Origin: Prorocentrum cordatum
Lineage: Eukaryota > Sar > Dinophyceae > Prorocentrales > Prorocentraceae
Length of the DNA stretch: 64,000 bases
Reading direction: 5' to 3'
Assembly: GCA_963575745.1 (NCBI GenBank)
Contig: CAUYUJ010004536.1
Span: 207,441-271,440, forward strand
Of the stretch, positions 44,601-50,859 are shown one piece after another. Both the position numbers and the translations under genes were made by a program. Position 1 is the stretch's first letter, and each line of letters starts with the position of its first letter. The notes beneath the pieces are model-generated. The model did no database searches and was not told the DNA's origin. It was given only the letters and a program-made list of their open reading frames with translations.

Positions 44601-46237
44601 CAATCTGACTCCAGGAAGTACATCAGGGAGCTGAAGGCGGCCAGCTCTCGCCGCGCCTCGGTCCATAGCACGGCCGCCTCGTCATAGTGGGCTCGCACAA
44701 AGCCGTGCACTGAATTGAAAGCTGACAAGGTGCCGCGCGAGCAGAGGCCACAAAAGGTTAGGTGGCCCAGCACTGCCTCCACGGCCCAGCCCTTGACACG
44801 GCGGCGGGCTAGGAGGCCCCGCACGGCCTGGCGGCAGCGCCAGAACCGATCACTGGTCACTCGAGTGCGCAACTGGCTGCCGTCGATCTCCGTGCCAAGC
44901 GCCACTGCCATGCCCGGCGCCAGCTCGTCCTTGTGCAACAGTAGGTTCAGCTCGGTGAACTCGCCCGTCAGCTGGTTCATCACGCCGCTCACGAGCTCAG
45001 AGAATAGCGAGAATACCCCCAAGTTGTCGACGTACACGTAGTGCCTGACCTCCTGGGGCGCCCTGCCAGGCGCGAACACGAGCGGTGGCCCATGGTCTGA
45101 CAGACTGGGCCCCCTGAGGAGCGCGCTGCTGCGGCGGCTTACCTCCTCGTTGGCCCGCTGGGCGAAGTAGAGAGACCAGCTGAAGCCCATGGGCAGGACC
45201 TGCCAGCAAGGGTAGATGGCCGTCGACGCCTGCACCTTGGTCCCCTCGACCTCGGTCACGCCGAAAGCCCCAGCCTTGACAGGCGGCAGGCAGAAGTATT
45301 GCGAGAGGGCTGAATCGATCCGCATTCGATGAAAGCAGTCCTTCACGTCCGCCATGCCGATGTACACCTGCTGCGCCTCCAGCGCGGCGCGGAGGTCCTC
45401 GTAACTCGAGAAGCCCGCGTCTGGCATGTGCACCTCGATTCTGGCGAGGCCCTCGCTGCTCAATAGCTCCACCCCAGGAGGATCCCTGAAGTGGGCGTTC
45501 GCGCGGCGGGCGTCGACTACGAGGCGAAGTCGGCGCCGCCCATCCTTCCACACAAAGAACATCCCAATTCTCTCTTTCGGTGTCAGAGTCCACCCCAGAA
45601 TGCCAGCTGACAGCAGCCGACGCACCAGGCCGCGGTACTCCTTGTGGTTGAACTTGAGGACCGAGTCGAAGTACGGCTCGACGTCGGTCGGCAAAGGTGA
45701 CTCTCGTAGCATGCGCTCTTGGCGCTCCCGCAGGAAGGTAAGGGCCTCGCCAGGCAAGAGGTCCTCAAGACGCGGGCAGTCGCTCACGTCCGTCGGCATG
45801 CTGACGAACCCTGCACTGTAGGAGGCGACCGTCGTCGGGCCGCCGCGCCCGTCATATGGCGAGCGGCCCCGCAGCAGCTCCCGGAGGGCCGCCTGCGGCT
45901 CCTGCAACTTGGCGTCCGGCTGCCGGCCCCGAACGAGGCCCTCGAAGCGTGCAAGTACATCCCGCTGCATGCCATTGGCTGGGCCAGGTTGCGAGTCGTA
46001 CCCCGACATCCAGTTGATGGCGTCGACGATCCCGTTGACCTCCAACGCAATCCGAGACTCACGACCGAACTGCCTCGCCCTGCTAGACCTGCCGCGAATT
46101 CGGCGGCCTGCGTCGCCCAGCAGCGGGAGCGGCAGAAAGCTGCGGGCCCCTCGCGAGGGCGGCAAGCGGCCGCCGTCGTGCCCCGGCAAAAAGGGCCCGG
46201 GGGAGGGGCTGAAGCCCCCGGGCCCGGGGGCCGTCAT
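41633..46237 (-). CDS. Retrotransposon ORF3: RT - RNase H - (spacer) - C5 cytosine methyltransferase
   Basis: The frame has 1,534 codons without a stop. Reverse transcriptase occupies about residues 225-500, with LRLVVDARRAN, YIGMADVKDCF (motif A Asp), VLPMGFSWSLYFAQ (motif B) and YVDN at 402-405 in place of YxDD. RNase H follows: D558 (QSDAS), E666, D693 (LCDNMSVV) and D742 (ELNCADLPSR). Residues 1284-1534 form a cytosine-5 methyltransferase-like domain. It has ADCFSGKGGVGRAA (SAM motif I), APPCGPW (catalytic PC motif IV), LEHPVNSR (motif VI), RKRTRFLCLN (motif VIII) and PALYRKLARIL near the end (motif X). The stretch between (about 755-1283) overlaps the recombinase gene in another frame and has no domain of its own. 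Retrotransposon-borne cytosine methyltransferases are known from dinoflagellates. Confidence 0.85.
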   Translation of the reverse strand: MTAPGPGGFSPSPGPFLPGHDGGRLPPSRGARSFLPLPLLGDAGRRIRGRSSRARQFGRESRIALEVNGIVDAINWMSGYDSQPGPANGMQRDVLARFEGLVRGRQPDAKLQEPQAALRELLRGRSPYDGRGGPTTVASYSAGFVSMPTDVSDCPRLEDLLPGEALTFLRERQERMLRESPLPTDVEPYFDSVLKFNHKEYRGLVRRLLSAGILGWTLTPKERIGMFFVWKDGRRRLRLVVDARRANAHFRDPPGVELLSSEGLARIEVHMPDAGFSSYEDLRAALEAQQVYIGMADVKDCFHRMRIDSALSQYFCLPPVKAGAFGVTEVEGTKVQASTAIYPCWQVLPMGFSWSLYFAQRANEEVSRRSSALLRGPSLSDHGPPLVFAPGRAPQEVRHYVYVDNLGVFSLFSELVSGVMNQLTGEFTELNLLLHKDELAPGMAVALGTEIDGSQLRTRVTSDRFWRCRQAVRGLLARRRVKGWAVEAVLGHLTFCGLCSRGTLSAFNSVHGFVRAHYDEAAVLWTEARRELAAFSSLMYFLESDWWLPWNPMAQQSDASLHGYGLARAFWPQELVESVGRVPERARFRRRCAHSAREAALCAAGFGMSESGKWELKGLPEDEEELGQWDVVRDFPEVPAQGLRAGLWEPCFARAWQHPEGILTLEARALVSSIHRIATTVFGSHIRQLLLCDNMSVVLSFNRGRSSCFNLLVQIRRFHAVCLSRNIRCSIRWIPSELNCADLPSRLFDPDGAKSTLLAELLELESSQARPGRVPAWAAPERAADGAAARDAACAPSNARRAGPLSEPPAGQARREARDGPPAHAAAGAVSPGAWPAAVSPRPGGEAHAAACPCAADSAAAAAGSSAGASAGRVGAPEDGCAEPSPAAEPGASGGGPDKGACASGAREGSARERRLLRQRELRARGRDRRRAAAQARAVAEAQGPPLRDAHRRGGLLSPGAGGRANPDAARVPEGLGRMAGLCPSELALGGHRRGHEEQGRLRGRLGVGELPERLAPGWDSPLLGREVDGWRPALQPRLLAQRCPAPPPGLEMPPGLAAPGAAADEEAVGAGAVVRNGVAHEGPWQPPDGGVHSDSGERVRPPQQPFASEAGLPGAASGGGVRVLDLEALPGGGGPAGQDGPGGRVARVRLALDSLLGPRAASDEEGGTPRVPVELHVPRVLQDVQPMPPGPAGKGQGGAVSDAPLRGLDRHGKEVEAAGRRAEARTVEDQPQRRPLREACTPGSHVGDPEQRAAKRVPGLRCSARGHHFGSRLAGRLAGARPRLTGQYLADCFSGKGGVGRAAMAMGVPARFWDTLHGPGGDLTRRKVLRGLCSDIAAGRVLAVMLAPPCGPWTTAADRVGAIRSASQPWGLPQHLLSAKQLARLASGNKTMRAALSVIKCCEKFRVPCILEHPVNSRVFVTREVQGFIDRGAVVRCLDQCQEGARWRKRTRFLCLNIDVHDSSCLDRRCNQINGICSKSGRQHIVLEGNAPNGAKWTAIAAAYPPALYRKLARILLSEWRASLYNRPSPPSQ
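42382..44031 (-). CDS. Retrotransposon ORF4: tyrosine recombinase
   Basis: The 549-codon frame overlaps ORF3 entirely, in a shifted frame. The first 210 residues are Arg/Pro-rich and likely unstructured. An N-terminal core-binding domain starts near residue 230 (TPTQREYQRAWDGWRDFA). The catalytic domain shows R367 (VYARPSSLLLLK), YQMRHSGAS with R469 at the HxxR position (first His replaced by Tyr), GQWK at 491-494, and the nucleophile Y502 (VVRYEKHA). These are the residues of phage-integrase-type recombinases found in DIRS elements, which insert the circular cDNA. The TGA stop at 42,384-42,382 lies within the first codons of the methyltransferase domain, which reads in the -1 frame relative to this ORF. 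Confidence 0.85.
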   Translation of the reverse strand: MSSTVPTFPHGYLILTAQNPPFWLSCWSSRAPRRAQGGFPPGPRPSGRPMAPRPAMLPARPQTPDGRGRSRSPQQARRGARLETGRRRTRQLAPSRPEPGLQPSARGQEARRTRQLVPAPPIAPQPLPAARRERQLGESGLLKTAVLSRPLPRSLGRVVEDLTRVPVPAEPARGARESVGSSDSGSSEPEVVTGAARQRRLAQSRKRRARHYGMPTGEEGFSLLEREAVRTPTQREYQRAWDGWRDFARRSWPSVDIDEVMKSRDDSVVDSALVSYLNGLHQAGTHLSWAEKLMAGVLHFNHDFSRNGARRLPRGWRCLRAWRRLEPPRTRKPWALALWCAMAWRMKARGSLQMAVFTLIAVSVYARPSSLLLLKPACLVPPAAGACEFWTLRLFPEEEDLRDKTGLGDVSLELDSPWIRFLDPVLRQMKKEGHPECLWNFTYPEYCKMFSLCLQDLQVKAKVVPYQMRHSGASIDTARRWRRLADVQKRGQWKTNRSVVRYEKHARLAATWATLSSAQQNVFLVCDAQLADIILGRASPVDLRELDHA

Positions 46238-47757
46238 GGCCCCGTGGAGGCGACGCCCCTGGCCCGGCGGCCGCGCCCGCGGCCGCCTCGGCCGCCACCG
46301 CGCCCCGCACCTGCTGCGTCACCTCCAGCTCCCTCTGCTCCGTCGACTGTCTCTGAAGGCGCCCCGCGTAGCGTGCGCGCCCGATTCTGCGCCTGCTCCA
46401 TCTCGTGCTGCTCCTTCGCCCGCCGGTGGACGTAGCCCCTGAGCTCTGGCCCTGAGACGTCCTCCACCGAGCTCACTTCCTCGAAGAAGCGTGCGTTCGT
46501 CCAGCTCGGCTTGGACGGGTCCGCGTAGGCATCCACCACTGCGGCCACGCGGCGTGTCAACACCTCCACCATCATCAGGCCGCCCATGTTCAACTGGTCA
46601 TATACCCCGCCCTGGTACAAGGCCTCCACGATGGTCCTCAGCTCGTGCACCGCGCGGTCATTCTGCCCGAGGCCCTTCATGCGAATGAAGAGGTCGAGCC
46701 AGAGGCGCGGGTCGCCACCGTGCCTTTCCATGTGCTTGCACATGTGGAGAGCCCCAGGCGGTCCGTCCACCTTCGCGTCTGGGTAGCGCTCCTGCCTCGA
46801 CTCGCCTACCACGTCCCGCCATCGCTTGAACCGCTCGCCCTGCTCGTCGTAGTCGACCCAGAGCGTGCGGGCGTCGGCGTCGCGCTCCTCGCCCAGCGGC
46901 TCCGCCAAGGGCGGCAGCGCCAGCTCGGGCGCAGCCGTGCCGCCCATGGGCTCGGCGGGCTCCTCATCCTCGAGCGGCGCCGCGGCTGCAGCGCGTCGGC
47001 GCTCGGGGCCCAGGGCACGCGCTTGGCCTCTGTCCAGGCCATGCCAGACTGCGGCCTCCTCGGCCACGCGCCCAGGGGCCGGCCCTGCGCCCAGCCGGGC
47101 GAGACGCACTATGCCGCCGTCGGCGGCCCTCAGCACACCGAACGGCTCGGGCCCGTCCTCGAAGCTCAGGCCCTCGATATTCGCCACGTCGACCTCCGTT
47201 CCGATCGCAGCGCCGGGCCCGCCGCTGAGGGCGATCCAGGCCTGACCCGCACCAGGAGCCTCCAGCAGCTTCCCGCCCAGGCGAGCCACGGCCATGCCCA
47301 GGCGCAGCAGGCCGGCCCGCTCCGCGGCCGACAGCTTACCAGCAGCCTCCTGCCAGGTGACCCGCTGGCCGCCCACGGCCACGGCCTCCCTCGGCTCAGG
47401 CAAGGCAGCGTCCATCTCCAGCGCCGCCTGACGGCCCCGCGTCAACGCGTCGGCCAGCTCGTCGGGCCCCAGCTCCTCACGGAAGCGATACAGCCTCCGC
47501 ATCTTGCGCGTCCGCAGTGCCAGCGGGAAGGCTCGGGCAGGCCCAGTCTCGGGGTCCCCACAGCTCATGTCCTCAGCGTAGATGTCACCATCTGGGGTCA
47601 GGACGACCCACTCGCCTTCCGCCGCGTAGTGCAGCAGCACCCGCTCGTGGTCGACGTCGTCGTCGGCGAAACGGCAGACCACGTGCTCCCCTGGGAGCGC
47701 TCTAGTCCACCACTCCCGCCCCGCGTCGCCGCGGAGCCACCCCACGAGCGACGCCAT
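46234..47757 (-). CDS. Retrotransposon ORF2: gag-like protein
   Basis: The start at ATG 47,757 (MASLVGWLRGDAGREW) is preferred, because the upstream in-frame extension only encodes Arg/Ala/Pro-rich shadow of ORF1. The 507-residue protein has an N-terminal domain (EHVVCRFADDDVDHERVLLHY, a chromo- or SH3-like beta segment), a Pro/Ala linker and a helical domain. The helical domain (LWVDYDEQGERFKRWRDVV, then CKHMERHGGDPRLWLDLF and MKGLGQNDRAVHELRTIVEAL) looks like a capsid-type fold. The C-terminus is Gly/Arg-rich. Position just before RT supports a gag role; homology is inferred. Its stop overlaps the RT start as ATGA (46,237-46,234), suggesting reinitiation coupling. Confidence 0.7.
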   Translation of the reverse strand: MASLVGWLRGDAGREWWTRALPGEHVVCRFADDDVDHERVLLHYAAEGEWVVLTPDGDIYAEDMSCGDPETGPARAFPLALRTRKMRRLYRFREELGPDELADALTRGRQAALEMDAALPEPREAVAVGGQRVTWQEAAGKLSAAERAGLLRLGMAVARLGGKLLEAPGAGQAWIALSGGPGAAIGTEVDVANIEGLSFEDGPEPFGVLRAADGGIVRLARLGAGPAPGRVAEEAAVWHGLDRGQARALGPERRRAAAAAPLEDEEPAEPMGGTAAPELALPPLAEPLGEERDADARTLWVDYDEQGERFKRWRDVVGESRQERYPDAKVDGPPGALHMCKHMERHGGDPRLWLDLFIRMKGLGQNDRAVHELRTIVEALYQGGVYDQLNMGGLMMVEVLTRRVAAVVDAYADPSKPSWTNARFFEEVSSVEDVSGPELRGYVHRRAKEQHEMEQAQNRARTLRGAPSETVDGAEGAGGDAAGAGRGGGRGGRGRGRRARGVASTGP

Positions 47758-48229
47758 GCCTGCGAGTGACCACCTTCGCCACCAGCCAGTGCACCAGGCC
47801 TCCAAGCAGCGCTCCAGCGAGCTTCTCAGCCGCCTTCTCGCCAGCCGACGCCTCCGGGCACGCCCTCGCCTCGCAGGCCGGGCAGGCCGCGCACGGCGGC
47901 GGCTCGCAGGCCGGGCAAGCCGCGCAGGGAGGCGGCTCGCAAGCCGGGCAGGCCGCGGCCTCCGGGCAGGCCGCGCACGCCGCCGCCTCTGGGCACGCTG
48001 GGCAGGCAGGGCACGAGAGGTCTGGGCAGGCCGCCTGCCCTGGGCCCCAGCCTGGCCCAAAGAAAGCCGCGGCCTCCAGCGCCAGCACCGCCCAGGCCGG
48101 CAACGCGGCCGCCCCGCCAGGGATGGCGACCGCGTCCATCGACTCTGGACCAGAGAAGCTCAAAGTAGGAAAATAGAGCCAGATGGCAACAGAGGCAAGA
48201 GGAGGCTCGCCAAAAACATGATCTACCAC
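47702..48229 (-). CDS. Retrotransposon ORF1: small Cys-rich protein
   Basis: The frame opens at 48,229 inside A1. A second Met at 48,139 (MDAVAIPGGAAALPA) gives 145 residues and avoids the repeat, so the start is undecided. It has a hydrophobic N-terminal segment (LPAWAVLALEAAAFFG), then about twelve Cys in repeated CPAC/CEPPPCAA units. An amphipathic or membrane-like helix (LAGALLGGLVHWLVAKVV) and a basic tail follow. The Cys spacing is not a standard gag CCHC knuckle. It overlaps ORF2 by about 56 nt. Its function is unknown. Confidence 0.55.
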   Translation of the reverse strand: MVDHVFGEPPLASVAIWLYFPTLSFSGPESMDAVAIPGGAAALPAWAVLALEAAAFFGPGWGPGQAACPDLSCPACPACPEAAACAACPEAAACPACEPPPCAACPACEPPPCAACPACEARACPEASAGEKAAEKLAGALLGGLVHWLVAKVVTRRHGVARGVAPRRRGAGVVD

Positions 48230-48332
48230 GGCAGGGTTGCATCATCATCAAGAGGCGACTCATGCTCTGTGAAGCCAATGGGCGACAAACAGACAACAAC
48301 TCGAGACTTCCTTCACGTGCAAGCACAAACCA
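48147..48332 (-). repeat. Split direct repeat A1 (5' end of element)
   Basis: The repeat is 186 bp and ends in TTGTGCTTGCACGTGAAGG-like sequence read on the minus strand. It differs from A2 only at 48,159 (C versus T at 41,352 on the plus strand). The ORF1 upstream Met lies inside it. Confidence 0.95.
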
Positions 48333-48947
48333 TGACATTTGCTTCTTCTCGGCCTTCCGACAGCTCAAGACGGCCCAAGAGGCCGCCAAGATCGCCCCAA
48401 GATCGCCCAAGAGGCCTCCAAGACAGCCCCAGAACGGCCCAAGAGGCCCCCAAGACGGCCCCAAGAGGCCCCCAAGACGGCCCAGGCGGCCTGTAAGACG
48501 CCCAAGATGGGCCTCCGAGACGGCCCTGAACACCCCAAGAGGGCCCCAAGTCGGCCCAGAGAGGCCCCCCAAACGGCTTCCGATGGCGTCAGACGGGCCA
48601 GGAGCCCACCAAGACGGCCGAAGATGGCCCTAAGATGGCCCAAGATGGCCCAAGAGGCCTCGAAGAGGGCCTCCAGGAAGGCCCGAAAAGGCCCAAATCA
48701 TTGATTTTCCATGAGTTTTTGAAGGATTGTGGCATTTGCTTTTTTTCGGCCTTCCAACGGCCCGAGACGGCCCAAGAGCCCCCGAAGACCGCCCACGAGG
48801 CCCAAGACGGCCCCGAGAGGCACCCAAGACGGCCCAAGAGGCCTCCAAGACGCTCAAGACGGCCTCGAAGACGGCCCAAGAGCCCTCCAAGAAGGCCCGG
48901 AAAGGTCAAAATGGCTTCCAGACGGCCAAGAGGACCTTCAAGATGCC

Positions 48948-49174
48948 CAAGTGTTCCCCGAATGTTTTCCAAACTGATTCGGGGAACACATGGTCCGATG
49001 GCTTGGCAGGTCTGGCCTCAACGTTCGGCCACATAGACACTTCCAAAAAGGCAGGGGGCGGCGGTGATTCGCCGTAGGCGTCTTCGATCCGCCGCCCCCT
49101 GTCGATTCGTCGCAGGCGTGCCTGGCGTGCTCGACGATTTCGGTTTTGGTTTTGGTTCTTTTTCCAAAAAGAAC
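48948..49174. repeat. Hairpin module M7
   Basis: HP1 has arms GTGTTCCCCGAA and TTCGGGGAACAC. HP2 is intact. HP3 has arms CCCCTG(T)CGAT and GTCGCAGGCG, with one mismatch. HP4 has arms GTTCTTTTT and AAAAAGAAC around CC, a perfect 9-bp stem. The copy at 56,233-56,459 is its duplicate. Confidence 0.8.
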
Positions 49175-50655
49175 TCCCCCTGGGGCTTCAGCCCGTCCCG
49201 CCGGCCACCCGAAAGGATCTTCCAGAGGTGGTTGCCGAGGGTTTTCCTGCCCCAGATGGCTCCAAGATGACCCAAGATGGCCTCCACGATGCTTCCAAGA
49301 CGGCCAAGATGGACTCCAAGATGGCCCAAGATGCACCCAAGACGGCCTCAGATGGGCTCAAAACGGCCCAAGACGGCCGAAGAGATCCTAAGAGGCCTCC
49401 ACGTTTGCCCAAGAGGCCTCCAAGACGGCCCAAGGCGACCCAAGAGGCCTCCAAGAGGTCCTCAAGGAGGGCCCGAAGAGGCCAAAATCATTGATTTTCC
49501 ATTGGGTTTTGAAGGATTTTGACATTTGCTTCTTCCTGGCCTTCCGACAGCTCAAGACGGCCCAAGAGGCCGCCAAGATCGCCTACGAGGCCTCCAAGAG
49601 GGCCCCTTGATGGCACAAGCGGCCCCCAAGACGGCCTCAAGAGGGCACAAAGACGAGGCCTCCAAGACGCCCAAGATGGCCTCCAAGACGGCTCCGAAGC
49701 GCCCCAAGAGGACCCAAAATCGGTTCAGAGAGGCCCCCCAAACGGCTTCCGACGGCGTCAGACGGGCCAGGAGCCCACCAAGATGGCCGAAGTTGGCTCG
49801 AAGCTGGCCCAAGACGGCCCAAGAGGCCTCCAATAGGGCCTCTAGGAAGGCCAGAAAAAGGCCAAAAACACGGATATTCAATATTTTGTTGAATGATTTT
49901 GACACTTGCTTCTTTTCGGCCTTCCGACGGCCCGATACGGCCCAAGAGCCCCCACAGATCGCCCAAAGATCGCCCAAGATGCCTCCAAGATGGCTCCAGA
50001 ACGGCCCAAGAGGCCCCCAAGACGGCCCCAAGAGGCCCCCCAGACGGGCCCAGGAGGCTTTTAAGACGCCCAAGATGGCCTCCGAGACGGCCCTGGAGCA
50101 TTCCAAGAGGGCCCCAAATCGGCTAAGAGAGGCCCCCCAAACGGCTTCCGAGGGCGTCGGACGGGCCAGAGGCCCACCAAGACGGCCGAAGATGGCCCTA
50201 AGAGGGCCCAAGACGGCCCAAGAGGCCTCCAAGAGGGCCCCAAGTCGGCTCAGAGAGGCCCCCCAAACGGCTTCCGACGGCGTCAGACGGACCAAGAGCC
50301 CACCAAGACGGCCGAACATGGCCCTAAGAGGGCCCAAGACGGCCCAAGAGGCCTCCAAGAGGGCCTCCAGGAAGGCCCGAAAAGGCCCAAATAATTGATT
50401 TTCCAAAGAGTTTTTGAAGGATTGTGGCATTTGCTTTTTTTTCGGCCTTCCAACGGCCCGAGACGGCCCAAGAGCCCCCGAAGATCGCCCAAGAGGCCCA
50501 AGACGGCCCCAAGAGGCACCCAAGACGGCCCAAGAGGCCTCCAGGACGCTCAAGATGGCCTCCAAGACGGCCCAAGAGCCCTTCAAGACGTCCCCCAAGA
50601 AGGCCCGAAAGGGTGAAAATGGCCTCCAGGCGGCCAAGATGATCTTCAAGATGCC

Positions 50656-50827
50656 AACGTGTTCCCCGAATGCTTTCCAAACCGATTCGGGGAACACATG
50701 GTCCGATAGCTTGGCAGATCTGGCCTCAACGTTCGGCCACGTAGGCGCTTCCAAAAAGGCAGGGGGCGGCGGTGATTCGCCGTAGGCGTCTTCGATCCGC
50801 CGCCCCCTGTGGTCTTGCCACAGGGGT
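50656..50827. repeat. Hairpin module M8
   Basis: HP1 and HP2 are intact. HP3 has a different, fully paired stem: CCCCTGTGG and CCACAGGGG around TCTTG. HP4 is absent; the sequence continues into a TGTCAGGACACCCCCGGGGG stretch. The duplicate lies at 57,941-58,112. Confidence 0.8.
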
Positions 50828-50859
50828 GCCCGGAGTGCTGAATTTCATTTGGTTTTTAG

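Larger units (their letters stand above)
41176..48332 (-). mobile_element. Complete DIRS-type (Ngaro/PAT-like) tyrosine-recombinase retrotransposon with C5 methyltransferase
   Basis: The element is 7,157 bp. On the minus strand its structure is A1 (48,332-48,147), ORFs, B1 (41,612-41,526), A2 (41,525-41,340), a 77-bp spacer, and B2 (41,262-41,176). B1 and A2 abut exactly at the two terminal bases, as expected for split direct repeats copied through a circular intermediate. A1 and A2 (186 bp) differ at one base; B1 and B2 (87 bp) are identical. Joining the flanks (GAAGGACTT + TGACATTTGC) restores the satellite consensus with one substitution and no target duplication, as expected for tyrosine-recombinase integration. 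It encodes, in order, a Cys-rich ORF1, a gag-like ORF2, RT-RNase H, a tyrosine recombinase in a shifted frame, and a cytosine methyltransferase. All frames are open, so it looks young. Confidence 0.92.
48333..50827. repeat. Satellite array (right part, beyond the retrotransposon)
   Basis: It continues the ~400-bp monomers interrupted by the retrotransposon, with starts near 48,700, 49,500, 49,870 and 50,400. Frames of up to 400 codons on the minus strand are repeat artefacts. Confidence 0.9.

Noticed and set aside
41340-48332. A repeats as LTRs of an LTR retrotransposon
   Set aside because: B1/A2/B2 arrangement, tyrosine recombinase instead of a DDE integrase, and lack of target duplication fit split direct repeats instead; no primer-binding-site layout was seen.
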